In this document: one piece after another, positions 1 to 8,494 of the stretch
Layout of the letters: the number at the start of each line of letters is the position of its first letter
How positions within the stretch are numbered: position 1 is the first letter of the stretch
Assembly: GCA_035507915.1 (NCBI GenBank)
Contig: DATJNS010000343.1
Location: 1 to 25,636, forward strand
Direction of reading: 5' to 3'
Source: JACQAI01 sp035507915
GTDB taxonomy: Bacteria; Pseudomonadota; Alphaproteobacteria; Elsterales; Elsteraceae
DNA length: 25,636 nucleotides
Translations under genes and position numbers: made by a program
The notes under the pieces: model-generated
The model's input: the letters and a program-made list of their open reading frames with translations, nothing else
What the model was told of the DNA's origin: nothing
Databases searched by the model: none

Positions 1-1895
1 TTCTCGCCCTCGACATACATGCCGCGGATCTGCCCGGCGTGGATCGCGTTCATGATCTCGACCACGGTCAGGCCGCGCTTGGGGTCGAGCTTGGTGTTCC
101 AGAACGACTCGAACAGGTTCTGGATCTTCGGCGCCTCGACCGACTGGTAGTCGGGATAGACCATCGGGATCAGCCCGGCATCGGACGCGCCCTGCACGTT
201 GTTCTGGCCGCGCAGCGGATGCAAGCCGGTGCCCGGCCGGCCGACCTGACCGGTGATCAGCGCCAGCGTGATCAGGCAGCGCGCGTTGTCGGTGCCGTGC
301 ACGTGCTGGCTGATGCCCATGCCCCAAAAGATGATCGAGGCGCGCGACGTCGCGTAGAGCCGCGCCACCTCGCGCAGGGTGCCGGCGTCGATGCCGCACA
401 CCGGCGCCATCTTCTCGGGCGAGAAGTCCTTGATCTTCTCCTTGAGATCGTCGAAGCCGACCGTGTAGCCGGCAATGTACTGCGCGTCGGTCAGACCCTC
501 CTCGACGATCGTGTGGATCAGCGCGTTGAGCAGCGCGACGTCGGTGCCGGGCTTGAACTGCAGATTGCGGAAGGCGTGGCGCGACAGGCCCTGGCCGCGC
601 GGATCGATCACGATCAGCTTGGCGCCGCGCTTGGCCGCATTCTTGAAGAAGGTCGCGGCGACCGGATGGTTCACCGTCGGGTTGGCGCCGATCACGATCA
701 CGACCTCGGCGTCGAGGGCGGCGGAAAACGGCGCGGTCACGGCGCCCGAGTTCAGGCACTCCATCAGCGCGGCGACCGACGAGGCGTGGCACAGCCGCGT
801 GCAATGATCGACGTTGTTCGAGCCGAAGCCGGTGCGCACCAGCTTCTGGAACAGGTAGGCCTCCTCGTTCGAGCCCTTGGCCGAGCCGAAGCCGGCGAGC
901 GCCTTGGGGCCGTGCGCGTCGCGAACGCGCTTGAGCCCGCCGGCCGCCGCGTCGAGCGCCTCCTCCCACGTCGCGGGGCGGAAATGCGTCCACGGGTTGG
1001 CGGGATCGACCTGGTCGTTGGCGTCCTTCGGCACGCCCGGCTTGCGGATCAGCGGCTGGGTCAGCCGATGCGGGTGGTGGATGTAGTCGAAGCCGAAGCG
1101 GCCCTTCACGCACAGCCGATTGTGATTGGCCGGGCCGTCGCGGCCCTCGGCGTAGACGATCGTCTCGTCCTTGACGTTGTAGGTGACCTGGCAGCCGACG
1201 CCGCAATAAGGACACAGGCTGTCGACCTGACGGTCGGGCCACACGGTGCGGACCTGGCGGTCGTCGAGATAGGCGGCCGGCATCAGGGCGCCGGTCGGGC
1301 AGGCCTGCACGCACTCGCCGCAGGCGACGCACGTGCTCTCGCCCATCGGGTCGTCGAAGTCGAACACGATCTTGGCATGCGCGCCGCGCGCCGCCATGCC
1401 GATCACGTCGTTGACCTGGACCTCGCGGCAGGCGCGGACGCACAGGTTGCACTGAATGCAGGCGTCGAGATTGACGCGCATCGCCGGGTGGCTCGCGTCG
1501 GGCTGCCAGCGCTCGGTCGCCGGAAAGCGGCTCGACGCGACCGCGAGCCGGTCGGCCCAGCGCCAGAATTTCGAATCCGGATCGTGCGCGCGCTTCTTGT
1601 CCGGCTGGTCGGCGACCAGCAGCTCGAACACCAGCTTGCGCGCCGACTTGGCGCGCGCCGAGGCGGTCTGCACCTTCATGTCCGGCGTCGGCTTGCGGAT
1701 GCACGACGCGGCCAAGGTGCGCTCGCCCTCGATCTCGACCATGCAGGCGCGGCAGTTGCCGTCCGGCCGGTAGTCCGGCTCGGGCGCGTAGCACAGATGC
1801 GGGATCTCGGTGCCGAGGCGCTGGGCGACCTGCCAGATCGTCTCGCCGTCCGCGGCCTCGACGGTCCGGCCGTCGAGCGTGAAGCTGATCGTCAC
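1..1895 (-). CDS. fdsA: NAD-dependent formate dehydrogenase, molybdo/tungsto-pterin alpha subunit (3' end cut by window)
   Basis: Catalytic subunit of a soluble NAD-linked formate dehydrogenase, which oxidises formate to CO2 and passes electrons through Fe-S clusters to the NuoEF-like partner. The first 631 residues are visible; the gene runs off the left edge. In order: an N-terminal [2Fe-2S] domain (Cys35, 48, 51, 65), two ferredoxin-like [4Fe-4S] sets (Cys146/149/152/156 and Cys189/192/195/199), the [4Fe-4S] set opening the pterin domain (Cys228/231/235/262), and the motif CTRLCHASS whose Cys369 is the expected Mo/W ligand, so this is a Cys and not a selenocysteine enzyme. The start is the GTG at 1895, which overlaps the TGA of the upstream beta-subunit gene by 4 nt (GTGA), implying translational coupling. 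The family usually has about 920-990 residues, so roughly one third is missing here. Whether the metal is Mo or W cannot be read from the sequence. Confidence 0.95.
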   Translation of the reverse strand, partial: MTISFTLDGRTVEAADGETIWQVAQRLGTEIPHLCYAPEPDYRPDGNCRACMVEIEGERTLAASCIRKPTPDMKVQTASARAKSARKLVFELLVADQPDKKRAHDPDSKFWRWADRLAVASSRFPATERWQPDASHPAMRVNLDACIQCNLCVRACREVQVNDVIGMAARGAHAKIVFDFDDPMGESTCVACGECVQACPTGALMPAAYLDDRQVRTVWPDRQVDSLCPYCGVGCQVTYNVKDETIVYAEGRDGPANHNRLCVKGRFGFDYIHHPHRLTQPLIRKPGVPKDANDQVDPANPWTHFRPATWEEALDAAAGGLKRVRDAHGPKALAGFGSAKGSNEEAYLFQKLVRTGFGSNNVDHCTRLCHASSVAALMECLNSGAVTAPFSAALDAEVVIVIGANPTVNHPVAATFFKNAAKRGAKLIVIDPRGQGLSRHAFRNLQFKPGTDVALLNALIHTIVEEGLTDAQYIAGYTVGFDDLKEKIKDFSPEKMAPVCGIDAGTLREVARLYATSRASIIFWGMGISQHVHGTDNARCLITLALITGQVGRPGTGLHPLRGQNNVQGASDAGLIPMVYPDYQSVEAPKIQNLFESFWNTKLDPKRGLTVVEIMNAIHAGQIRGMYVEGE

Positions 1896-3550
1896 GACAT
1901 CACCTCGTCCCGGAAATGCTTGAGCACGCTCAGCATCGGATTGGCGGCGGCCTGGCCGAGCCCGCAGATCGACGCGTCGCGCATCACGGTGGAGAGCTCC
2001 TCGAGCAGCGCCGCGTCCCAGCGCGGCCGGTCCATCAGCTTGACGGCCTTCTCGGTGCCGGCGCGGCACGGCGTGCACTGGCCGCAGCTCTCGTCCTCGA
2101 AGAAGCGCATCAGGTTCAACGCCACCGCCTTCATATCGTCCTTGTCGGACAGGATGACGACGGCGTGCGAGCCGACGAAGCAGCCGTGCTTCTCGAGCTG
2201 GCCGAAATCGAGCGGCAGGTCGCCCAGGGACGCGGGCAGGATGCCGCCCGAGGCGCCGCCCGGCAGGTAGGCCTTGAAGACGTGACCGTCCTGCATGCCG
2301 CCGCATTGCTCGATCAGCGCGCGCACCGTGATGCCGGGCGGCACCACGACGACACGAGGCTGCTTGACGTGACCGGACACCGAGTAGCTGCGCAACGGCG
2401 GCGTGCCGGTCTCCAGGATGTGGCGCACCCAGTAGAGCGTCTCGACGTTGTTGATCAGGGTCGGCCGGCCGAACAGCCCGACCTGGAACGGGAACGGCGG
2501 CCGGTTGCGCGGCAGGCCGCGCTTGCCCTCGATGCTCTCCAGCATCGAGCTCTCCTCGCCGCAGATGTAGGCACCGGCGCCGCGCCGCAGATGGATGGTC
2601 GGGCCACCTGCGGGCACGTTCTGAATCTCCCGCGCGAGCACGTCGCGGATCGCGGGATACTCGTCGCGCAGATAGATGTAGACGTCGGTCGCCTCGACCA
2701 CCGACGCGGCGATCAGCATGCCTTCGAGGAAGCGGTGCGGATCGCTACCCAGATAATAGCGGTCCTTGAAGGTGCCGGGCTCGCCCTCGTCGGCATTGAC
2801 CGCCATCAGGCGCGGCCCGGGCTCGCCGCGCACCGAGCGCCACTTGCGCGCGGTCGGGAAGCCGGCGCCGCCGAGCCCGCGCAAGCCGGCCTTCTCGACG
2901 GTCGCGATGATGTCGTCGACCGCGAGCGCGCCCGAGCGCACGCGCTCGAGCAATTGATAACCGCCGGCGGCACGATAGGCCTTGGCGTCGATGGTGGTCG
3001 GCGCGTGCGCGTGCGTGTCGCCGCGCTGGATCGCGTCGGCCACCTTCTGCGCGTCGGCGTGGCCGATGAAATTGTGGCCGACCTCGACCGCGGGCGCCTG
3101 GTCGCACAGCCCGACGCACGGCGCGCGCACCACGCGCACGCTCTTGCCCTCGAGCCGCTCGAGCTCGGCCTGCAGCTTGTCGGCGCCGAACAGCGCGCAG
3201 GTCAGGCTGTCGCACACCCGCACGACGAGCGGCGCGAGCGCCGCCTCGTCCTCCTTCACGATGTCGAAATGCGCGTAGAAGGTCGCGGTCTCGTAGACCT
3301 CGGCGAAGGCCAGCCGCATCTCGTCGGCGAGCGCCGCCAGATGCGCCGCCGAGAGCTGGTGGTAGCGGTCCTGGATCAGGTGCAGGTGCTCGATCAGGAG
3401 GTCGCGCCGGCGCGGCCGGTCGCCGAGCAGCGCGCGCACCTCGTCGAGCGCCCGGGGGTCGACGGTGCGGCCCTTGGGCGTCGCCTTGGCGCGCTTCCGT
3501 CCGGCGCCCGGATGGTCGAAATGGCGAACCTCGCCCGGGGTATGGCTCAT
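1892..3550 (-). CDS. fdsB: NAD-dependent formate dehydrogenase beta subunit, NuoE-NuoF fusion (diaphorase)
   Basis: 552-residue electron-transfer subunit that takes electrons from the formate-oxidising subunit and reduces NAD+. Residues 30-180 are a NuoE/FdsG-like thioredoxin-fold [2Fe-2S] domain with Cys113, 118, 145 and 149 (C-x4-C ... C-x3-C). Residues 190-552 are NuoF/FdsB-like: the Gly-rich NADH/FMN segment GLRGLGGAGFPT (222-233), NADEGEPGTFKDR (252-264), the GEES segment near 331, and a [4Fe-4S] set Cys489/492/495/529. In many bacteria these are two genes (fdsG and fdsB); here they are one chain, as in the FDH1 enzyme of Methylobacterium extorquens. The start is ATG 3550, preceded by GGAG at a good distance; the reading frame stays open far upstream but lacks family features there. 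It overlaps the alpha-subunit gene by 4 nt. A possible promoter lies at 3602-3630. Confidence 0.95.
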   Translation of the reverse strand: MSHTPGEVRHFDHPGAGRKRAKATPKGRTVDPRALDEVRALLGDRPRRRDLLIEHLHLIQDRYHQLSAAHLAALADEMRLAFAEVYETATFYAHFDIVKEDEAALAPLVVRVCDSLTCALFGADKLQAELERLEGKSVRVVRAPCVGLCDQAPAVEVGHNFIGHADAQKVADAIQRGDTHAHAPTTIDAKAYRAAGGYQLLERVRSGALAVDDIIATVEKAGLRGLGGAGFPTARKWRSVRGEPGPRLMAVNADEGEPGTFKDRYYLGSDPHRFLEGMLIAASVVEATDVYIYLRDEYPAIRDVLAREIQNVPAGGPTIHLRRGAGAYICGEESSMLESIEGKRGLPRNRPPFPFQVGLFGRPTLINNVETLYWVRHILETGTPPLRSYSVSGHVKQPRVVVVPPGITVRALIEQCGGMQDGHVFKAYLPGGASGGILPASLGDLPLDFGQLEKHGCFVGSHAVVILSDKDDMKAVALNLMRFFEDESCGQCTPCRAGTEKAVKLMDRPRWDAALLEELSTVMRDASICGLGQAAANPMLSVLKHFRDEVMS

Positions 3551-3601
3551 ACGATTCTCCGCCGGGATGGGCTCCCGGCCCAGGGCAGGGTGGTGTCTGG
3601 T

Positions 3602-3630
3602 ATAATGTATTCCCGCACCGGCCCGGGCAA
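3602..3630 (-). promoter_or_regulatory. Candidate sigma70-type promoter for the formate dehydrogenase genes
   Basis: On the minus strand TTGCCC (3630-3625) is followed after 17 nt by CATTAT (3607-3602); each hexamer matches the consensus at 4 of 6 positions. It lies in the only AT-richer patch of the gap between the formate dehydrogenase genes and the plus-strand hydrolase, and would give a leader of about 45 nt. The same patch reads TATAAT on the plus strand (3601-3606) but with no matching -35 element at the right distance. Confidence 0.3.
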
Positions 3631-3721
3631 GGGACGGGTCCGGATCGCGAGGCAGAACGTCGCACCGCCGGGGCTCGGCCCGCCGCGGTGCGGAGCGGCA
3701 ACCGATTGAAGGGACTTGGCG

Positions 3722-4561
3722 ATGGCAACCATGCGGGTGCGCGGCGTCGGACTGGTCTACGAGGTGGTGGGCACGACGGGGCCGTGGGTGGCGCTGACGC
3801 CCGGCGGGCGGCGCGGCCTGGCGGCCGAGCGCGAGCTCGCCGAGCTGATCGCCGAGGCCGGCTTCCGCGTGCTGATCCACGACCGGCGCAACACCGGCGC
3901 CGCCGAGGTCGCGGTCGACGGCGACTCCGAGAGCGCCGAGCAGGCCGACGATCTCCTGGGGCTGCTCCAGGAGCTCGCCACCGGCCCGGTCTATCTCGCG
4001 GGCTCGTCGTCGGGCAGCCGGATGTCGCTGCTGCTGGCGATCAAACGCCCCGCGGCGGTGCGCGCGCTCCTGCTGTGGCGCGTCACCGGCGGCGCCTACG
4101 CGGCGCAGCGCCTGGCGATCAACTACTACACGCAGTATCTCGACGCGCTGCGCCAGGGCGGCATGGACGCGGTGTGCGCGACCGAGCATTTCGCCGCGAT
4201 GATCGCGGCCAACCCGTCGAACCGCGAGCGCCTCGCCGCCCTGGGCGCCGAGCGCTTCAAGGCCGCCATCGAGCGCTGGCTCGCCGGCTTCCGGCAGGGC
4301 ACCGACTTCCCGGTCTCCGGCATCGATCCCGACGCGATGCGGCGCCTCGCCTTGCCGGCCCTGATCGTGCCGGGCAACGACCGCGTCCATCCGCGCGCGC
4401 CGGGCCAGGCCGCGCATCGCCTCCTGCCCAACAGCCGCTACCGCGAGGTGCTGACCGAGGATCGCGACGTCGACGTCGACTTCGAGGGCTGGGCCGCCGC
4501 GCGCGGCACGCTCGCCGCCACGTTCATCGACTTCCTGCGCGACTGCGAGGCTCGGCGCTGA
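3722..4561 (+). CDS. Alpha/beta-fold hydrolase
   Basis: 279-residue protein with an alpha/beta-hydrolase pattern: an early HDRRNTG loop (residues 53-59), the nucleophile elbow AGSSSGS with Ser96 in G-x-S-x-G, and a late strand-loop PGNDRVHP that would carry the acidic residue. No His occurs in the C-terminal stretch after this loop, where the catalytic His usually sits; the only nearby His is the one in NDRVHP. The protein may therefore use an altered triad or be a non-hydrolytic member. The start at ATG 3722 follows GAAGGGA 7 nt upstream; a TTG at 3716 and an ATG at 3731 are alternatives. It is divergent from the formate dehydrogenase genes and 20 nt ahead of the TPR/SGNH gene, so the two are probably cotranscribed. 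The substrate cannot be told. Confidence 0.85.
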   Translation: MATMRVRGVGLVYEVVGTTGPWVALTPGGRRGLAAERELAELIAEAGFRVLIHDRRNTGAAEVAVDGDSESAEQADDLLGLLQELATGPVYLAGSSSGSRMSLLLAIKRPAAVRALLLWRVTGGAYAAQRLAINYYTQYLDALRQGGMDAVCATEHFAAMIAANPSNRERLAALGAERFKAAIERWLAGFRQGTDFPVSGIDPDAMRRLALPALIVPGNDRVHPRAPGQAAHRLLPNSRYREVLTEDRDVDVDFEGWAAARGTLAATFIDFLRDCEARR

Positions 4562-4581
4562 AGGCACGTCGCGCGACACCG

Positions 4582-5583
4582 ATGCAGCCGGTCGAGCAGG
4601 GTGACCTGATCGCCCGCCTCGGCGCCGCGAAGCAGCTGCGGGACGAAGGCCGTTTGGAGCTCGCCGAGGCGGCCTTGCGTGCGCTGCTCGCGGAGCGCCC
4701 GGACTTCCTCCAAACGCGCTACGAGCTGGCCGTCGCCTGGTATCACCTCGGTCGTTTTGAGGACGCCATCGAGGGATTCGCCCAGGTCGCCGCAGTCAGT
4801 CCGATTGGGCTGAAATCGGATGAATTCTACCATGCGCTATTGGCGCTGCCCGATCCCAATCGCGCGATCGCGATTCTCCAACCGCTCCTGCCACTCATGT
4901 CCGGCTCACTCAAGCTGATCGAGGTCTACGGCCGGCTGACCCGCAAGGCCGCGATCGCCGCCGGTCTTCCCGTCGGCGACGTCGAGGTGATCGGCGACAG
5001 CCACGCGGTCACCAACTTTTCGATGATTCCGCGCTGCCGCGTGCATTGGTGCGGGCCAACCACGATGGCCCACGTGACACGACATCCGATCGATCTCGCC
5101 GCCCTCGGCATCACGCCCGGCGCCAAATTCGTCGCAGTTTTCGGAGAGATCGACTGCCGCTGTCACCTGATCGACATGGCACGTCGAATGAACACGACGG
5201 TGCCGGCGTTGGCGCGGCGCATCGCGCGCGCGTTTGCGCGCTCGCTGCGCAGGACCCTCGAACGCGGCGACGCGGCGCAGGCCGCGATCTGCGCCGTCTT
5301 GCCGGCGCCACGGGCGTTCCCGAACAATATCGATTTTCCCGTTGTGGGCTCCGCGGCAGAACGGCGCGACGCGGCGCTCGGCTTGAACCGCGCGCTGGCG
5401 GACGCCGCCGCAGACGACGGTCTCAGCTTCCTCGATATTTGCCCACCATACTGCGACGCTGAGGGGTATCTGGACGCGGCCATGAGCGATGTGGACGTGC
5501 ACATCGATTTCCGGCGCACGGCGCCGATCGCCACCCTGTTGACCGACCTGTTCGGTCCGGAGCCGCCTGGACTGACAGCTTGA
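4582..5583 (+). CDS. TPR-repeat protein with C-terminal SGNH/GDSL-like hydrolase domain
   Basis: 333 residues. Residues 5-75 form two TPR-like helical hairpins (ALRALLAERPDF, YELAVAWYHLGRFEDAIEGF). From residue 134 an SGNH-like domain begins: block I is VIGDSHA (Ser140 as nucleophile), a block III-like GEIDCRCH is at 188-195, and block V is represented by DVH (Asp305, His307). Such domains act as esterases or acyl transferases on sugars and often sit in polysaccharide gene sets; the role here is inferred. There is no signal peptide, so it is probably cytoplasmic. The start ATG 4582 has no clear ribosome-binding site, fitting translational coupling to the hydrolase gene that ends 20 nt upstream. 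Several stretches (for example 4795-4880 and 5000-5040) use more A/T-ending codons than the neighbours, a hint of later acquisition. Confidence 0.8.
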   Translation: MQPVEQGDLIARLGAAKQLRDEGRLELAEAALRALLAERPDFLQTRYELAVAWYHLGRFEDAIEGFAQVAAVSPIGLKSDEFYHALLALPDPNRAIAILQPLLPLMSGSLKLIEVYGRLTRKAAIAAGLPVGDVEVIGDSHAVTNFSMIPRCRVHWCGPTTMAHVTRHPIDLAALGITPGAKFVAVFGEIDCRCHLIDMARRMNTTVPALARRIARAFARSLRRTLERGDAAQAAICAVLPAPRAFPNNIDFPVVGSAAERRDAALGLNRALADAAADDGLSFLDICPPYCDAEGYLDAAMSDVDVHIDFRRTAPIATLLTDLFGPEPPGLTA

Positions 5584-5744
5584 CGGGCAATCGTCCATAG
5601 ACGTGTGACCGGCAGGGCTCCGATGTCCCGAGCGCCGGCACGCGAGTCGCACGGCGGGGGCCGGCGCCATCCGCTCCCGGCCACGTCCACGAGACCGCTC
5701 TCCTGGCGGCTGACTCGGGCGCTATCGTCTGGCATAACGGACCG

Positions 5745-6875
5745 ATGGACGCACCGTCTCAGCCGCCGACGTCCGCCGCAGCGCCCTCTGCCGCGCCGCC
5801 GCCGGCGCCCGCGCGCCCGCCGCGGCGCTGGCCGGCGCTGTCGGCGCGCGTCGGCATCGTCGTGGTCGCGGCCGCCGTCGCCGCGCTGTTCGTGGCGCGC
5901 TGGGACAGCTGGGTCGGCTCGCTCATCGACCAGACGACCGACGACGCCTATGTGACCGGCGACATCACGCCCTTGAGCGCGCAGGTCGAAGGCAACGTCA
6001 GCACCGTGGCGGTGGGCGACTATCAGCGCGTCAAGGCGGGCGACCTGTTGGTCCAGATCGACGACAACGACTATCGCGCGCGGGTCGCCCAGGCCGAGGC
6101 CGACGTCGCCGGCGCCGAGGCCGCCATCGAGAACCTGAAGTCGCACAAGGCGCAGCAGCACGACACGATCGCCGAGGCCGAAGGCGCCATCCAGGCGACC
6201 GCGGCCGACGTCGAGCGCACCAAGCTGGAGGCGCAGCGCCAGCGCGCGCTGGTGGCGACGACGTTCGGCACGCAACAGCGGCTCGAGCAGGCGGTCGCCG
6301 ACCAGAAGCGGTTCGAGGCGACCCTGTCGCGCAGCCACGCCGCGCTCGAGGCGCAGCGCCGCGAGATGGCGGTGCTCGACACCCAGGAGTCCGTGCTGCG
6401 CGCCCAGCTCAAGGCGAAGCGCGCGATGCTCGAGCTGGCCAACATCATGCTCGGCTACACCCGCATCGCGGCGCCGGTCGACGGCATGGTCGGCGAGCGC
6501 CAGGTGCGCCCCGGCCAGTACGTGCGTCCGGGCACCGAGGTCATCTCGGTCGTACCGCTCGACACCGTGTGGGTGGTCGCCAACTACAAGGAGACCCAGC
6601 TCACCCGCGTGCGCATCGGCCAGCCCGCGAGCATCACGATCGACAGCTTCCCGGGCGTCACCGTGACGGGGCACGTCGACAGCGTCGCGCCGGCGAGCGG
6701 CTCGCAGTTCAGCCTGCTGCCGCCCGACAACGCGACCGGCAACTTCACCAAGGTGGTCCAGCGCATCCCGGTGAAGATCGTGCTCGATCCCGGCCATCCG
6801 CTGATGGGCGTGCTCAGGCCGGGCATGTCGGTGATCGCGACGATCCACACCGACTCGACACCGACCGCGCCGTGA
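5745..6875 (+). CDS. emrA: EmrA-type membrane-fusion (HlyD family) efflux adaptor
   Basis: 376-residue periplasmic adaptor of a multidrug efflux pump. A Pro/Ala-rich cytoplasmic start (1-30) is followed by one membrane segment (about 35-51), then the typical TDDAYVTGDI start of the biotinyl-lipoyl half-motif (65-74), a long alpha-helical coiled coil (about 110-230), the second lipoyl half (YTRIAAPVDGMVGER) and the beta-barrel with the WVVANYKE strand characteristic of EmrA. It delivers substrate from the inner-membrane transporter encoded next, with which it overlaps by 4 nt (GTGA). The ATG at 5745 has only a weak GGA upstream. The 161 nt before it contain no convincing promoter and no adjacent regulator gene; an outer-membrane partner is not in the window. 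Confidence 0.93.
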   Translation: MDAPSQPPTSAAAPSAAPPPAPARPPRRWPALSARVGIVVVAAAVAALFVARWDSWVGSLIDQTTDDAYVTGDITPLSAQVEGNVSTVAVGDYQRVKAGDLLVQIDDNDYRARVAQAEADVAGAEAAIENLKSHKAQQHDTIAEAEGAIQATAADVERTKLEAQRQRALVATTFGTQQRLEQAVADQKRFEATLSRSHAALEAQRREMAVLDTQESVLRAQLKAKRAMLELANIMLGYTRIAAPVDGMVGERQVRPGQYVRPGTEVISVVPLDTVWVVANYKETQLTRVRIGQPASITIDSFPGVTVTGHVDSVAPASGSQFSLLPPDNATGNFTKVVQRIPVKIVLDPGHPLMGVLRPGMSVIATIHTDSTPTAP

Positions 6876-8476
6876 GCGGCGCGGCCGCGGCGGCCCCCGG
6901 TATCCCACAGCCCGCCGCGGCGGCGGCGGCGCCCCGGATCACCCACCATCCGCTGCTCGGCGTCGCCGCGGTCCTGGTCGGCGCCTTCATCTCGACCATC
7001 AACGTGCGCGTGACGACGGTCGGCCTGTCGGACATCCGCGGCGGCCTGTCGCTCGGCTTCGACGAGGGCTCGTGGTTCTCGACCATGTTCGCGGCGACGC
7101 AGCTCCTGTTGTGCGCGTCCGCCGGCTGGCTCAGCGTCTTGCTCGGCCCGCGCCGCCTGCTCCTGTGGGCGAGCACGACATTCTGCATCGCCTCCTTGCT
7201 GCCGCCGCTGACGCGCGACCCGGGGCTCCTGCTCGCGATCCAGCTGGTGCGCGGCTTCGCGCTCGGCGCCTTCATTCCGTCGACGGTCGGCTTCATCGTG
7301 CAGAACCTGGCGCCGCGCTGGTGGATCTGGGGCTTCGCGGCCTACGCCTTCCGTTTCGTGTTCTCGCAGAACATCAGCACCGCGATCGAGGCGTTCTACG
7401 GCGAACGCGGCCTGTGGGCGTGGATCTTCTGGCAGAACACCGGACTCACGGCGGTCATGATCGCGCTGATCTGGTTCGGCATGCCGCGCCAGCCGATCAA
7501 CCGCACGATGCTGCGCGCCGGCGATTGGCCCGGCATCGTCTATATCGGCCTCGGCCTCACCCTGCTCTATGCCGGGCTCGACCAGGGCAACCGGCTGGAC
7601 TGGCTCAACTCGGGCGTCGTCGTCGGGCTGCTCGCCGCCGGCGGACTGCTGATCGTCGCCTTCATCGTGCGCGAGGCGCTGGCGGCGGAGCCGCTGTTCC
7701 ATTTCCCCGTGATGCGGCAACCCCACGTCTGGGTCCCCGCCGTCATGATCGCGATGTACGGCCTCGGCGGCAGCGCGACCAGCTTCGTGCTGCCCGACTA
7801 CCTGACGCGCGTGCAGGGCCTGCGCTCACTGCAGGCGGCCGACGTGGTCAACTGGATCGCGCTGCCGCAGATCGTTCTGGTGCCGCTCGTCGCCTTGCTG
7901 CTGCGCCGCGTCGACGCGCGCTTGATGCTGGCGATCGGCTTCGCGCTGATCGCGGTCGGCAGCTGGATGGACACCGGCCTGACCCACGACTGGGCCAACG
8001 ACGATTTCCTGCCGTCGCAGCTCGTCGAGGCGATCGGGTTGGCGGTCGGCATCACGGCGCTGGTCTTCTTCGCGCTGGCGAACATCACGCCGGCCCAGGC
8101 GACCACGTCGGCCGGCCTGATCCAGGCGAGCCGGCTGCTCGGCGGCGAGATCGGCTCGGCGTTCATCCAGACCTTCGTGCGCGTGCGCGAGCAGATCGCG
8201 TCCAACCTGATCGGGCAGAACGTGGCGCACGGCGATCCGCAGACCGCGCAGGCGTCGGCCCGATTGGCGCAGCTCTTCGCCGGTCGTGTCGGCGACGCGA
8301 CCGGGCAGAGCCTGCTGATGCTCGGCAATCTGGTGCGCCGCGAGGCCTACGTGATCGCCTACATCGACGCGTTCTGGATCGTCGCCTGGGTCCTGCTGGC
8401 CAGCCTCTTGCTGCTGCTCCTCCTCAAGCCGCCGCCGCCGAACCACCTGACACGGCCGCTGGTCCCCGGCGCCTGA
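6872..8476 (+). CDS. emrB: EmrB-type MFS drug transporter (DHA2 family, 14-TM)
   Basis: 534-residue inner-membrane proton antiporter that works with the preceding adaptor to expel hydrophobic compounds. Hydrophobic segments run from residue about 28 to the end, with the DHA2 features FISTINVRVTTVGLSDI in TM1 and a long loop followed by a second set of helices. The TM1 acidic residue typical of many DHA2 drug pumps (the FxxxLDxTIVNVA pattern) is replaced here by INVRVTTV, so substrate preference may differ. The C terminus ends in LLLLLLLKPPPP and a short polar tail. The GTG start at 6872 overlaps the adaptor stop codon. The gene ends inside a hairpin shared with the converging small gene. Confidence 0.9.
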   Translation: MSGAAAAAPGIPQPAAAAAAPRITHHPLLGVAAVLVGAFISTINVRVTTVGLSDIRGGLSLGFDEGSWFSTMFAATQLLLCASAGWLSVLLGPRRLLLWASTTFCIASLLPPLTRDPGLLLAIQLVRGFALGAFIPSTVGFIVQNLAPRWWIWGFAAYAFRFVFSQNISTAIEAFYGERGLWAWIFWQNTGLTAVMIALIWFGMPRQPINRTMLRAGDWPGIVYIGLGLTLLYAGLDQGNRLDWLNSGVVVGLLAAGGLLIVAFIVREALAAEPLFHFPVMRQPHVWVPAVMIAMYGLGGSATSFVLPDYLTRVQGLRSLQAADVVNWIALPQIVLVPLVALLLRRVDARLMLAIGFALIAVGSWMDTGLTHDWANDDFLPSQLVEAIGLAVGITALVFFALANITPAQATTSAGLIQASRLLGGEIGSAFIQTFVRVREQIASNLIGQNVAHGDPQTAQASARLAQLFAGRVGDATGQSLLMLGNLVRREAYVIAYIDAFWIVAWVLLASLLLLLLLKPPPPNHLTRPLVPGA

Positions 8477-8494
8477 GCCGGCGCGGCGGCTCAG
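8473..8494. terminator. 8-bp stem hairpin spanning two converging stop codons
   Basis: CTGAGCCG (8473-8480), loop GCGCGG, CGGCTCAG (8487-8494): a perfect 8-bp stem. It contains the TGA of the emrB gene (8474-8476) in one arm and the TGA of the converging small gene (8493-8491) in the other. No U-tract follows on either strand, so it is at best a bidirectional, Rho-assisted or RNA-stabilising hairpin. Confidence 0.35.

Noticed and set aside
39..2270. 743-residue plus-strand open frame
   Set aside because: Antisense to the formate dehydrogenase alpha gene; His/Arg/Val/Leu-rich translation without motifs, a by-product of high GC and codon bias.
3601..3606. TATAAT on the plus strand as promoter of the hydrolase gene
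   Set aside because: No -35-like hexamer lies 16-18 nt upstream; the minus-strand reading is better supported.
1916..3709. 597-residue plus-strand open frame
   Set aside because: Antisense to the fused beta subunit, no family motif and composition typical of shadow frames.
5163..6908. 581-residue minus-strand open frame
   Set aside because: Shadow of the SGNH and EmrA genes; Arg/Asp/His-rich composition without domains.
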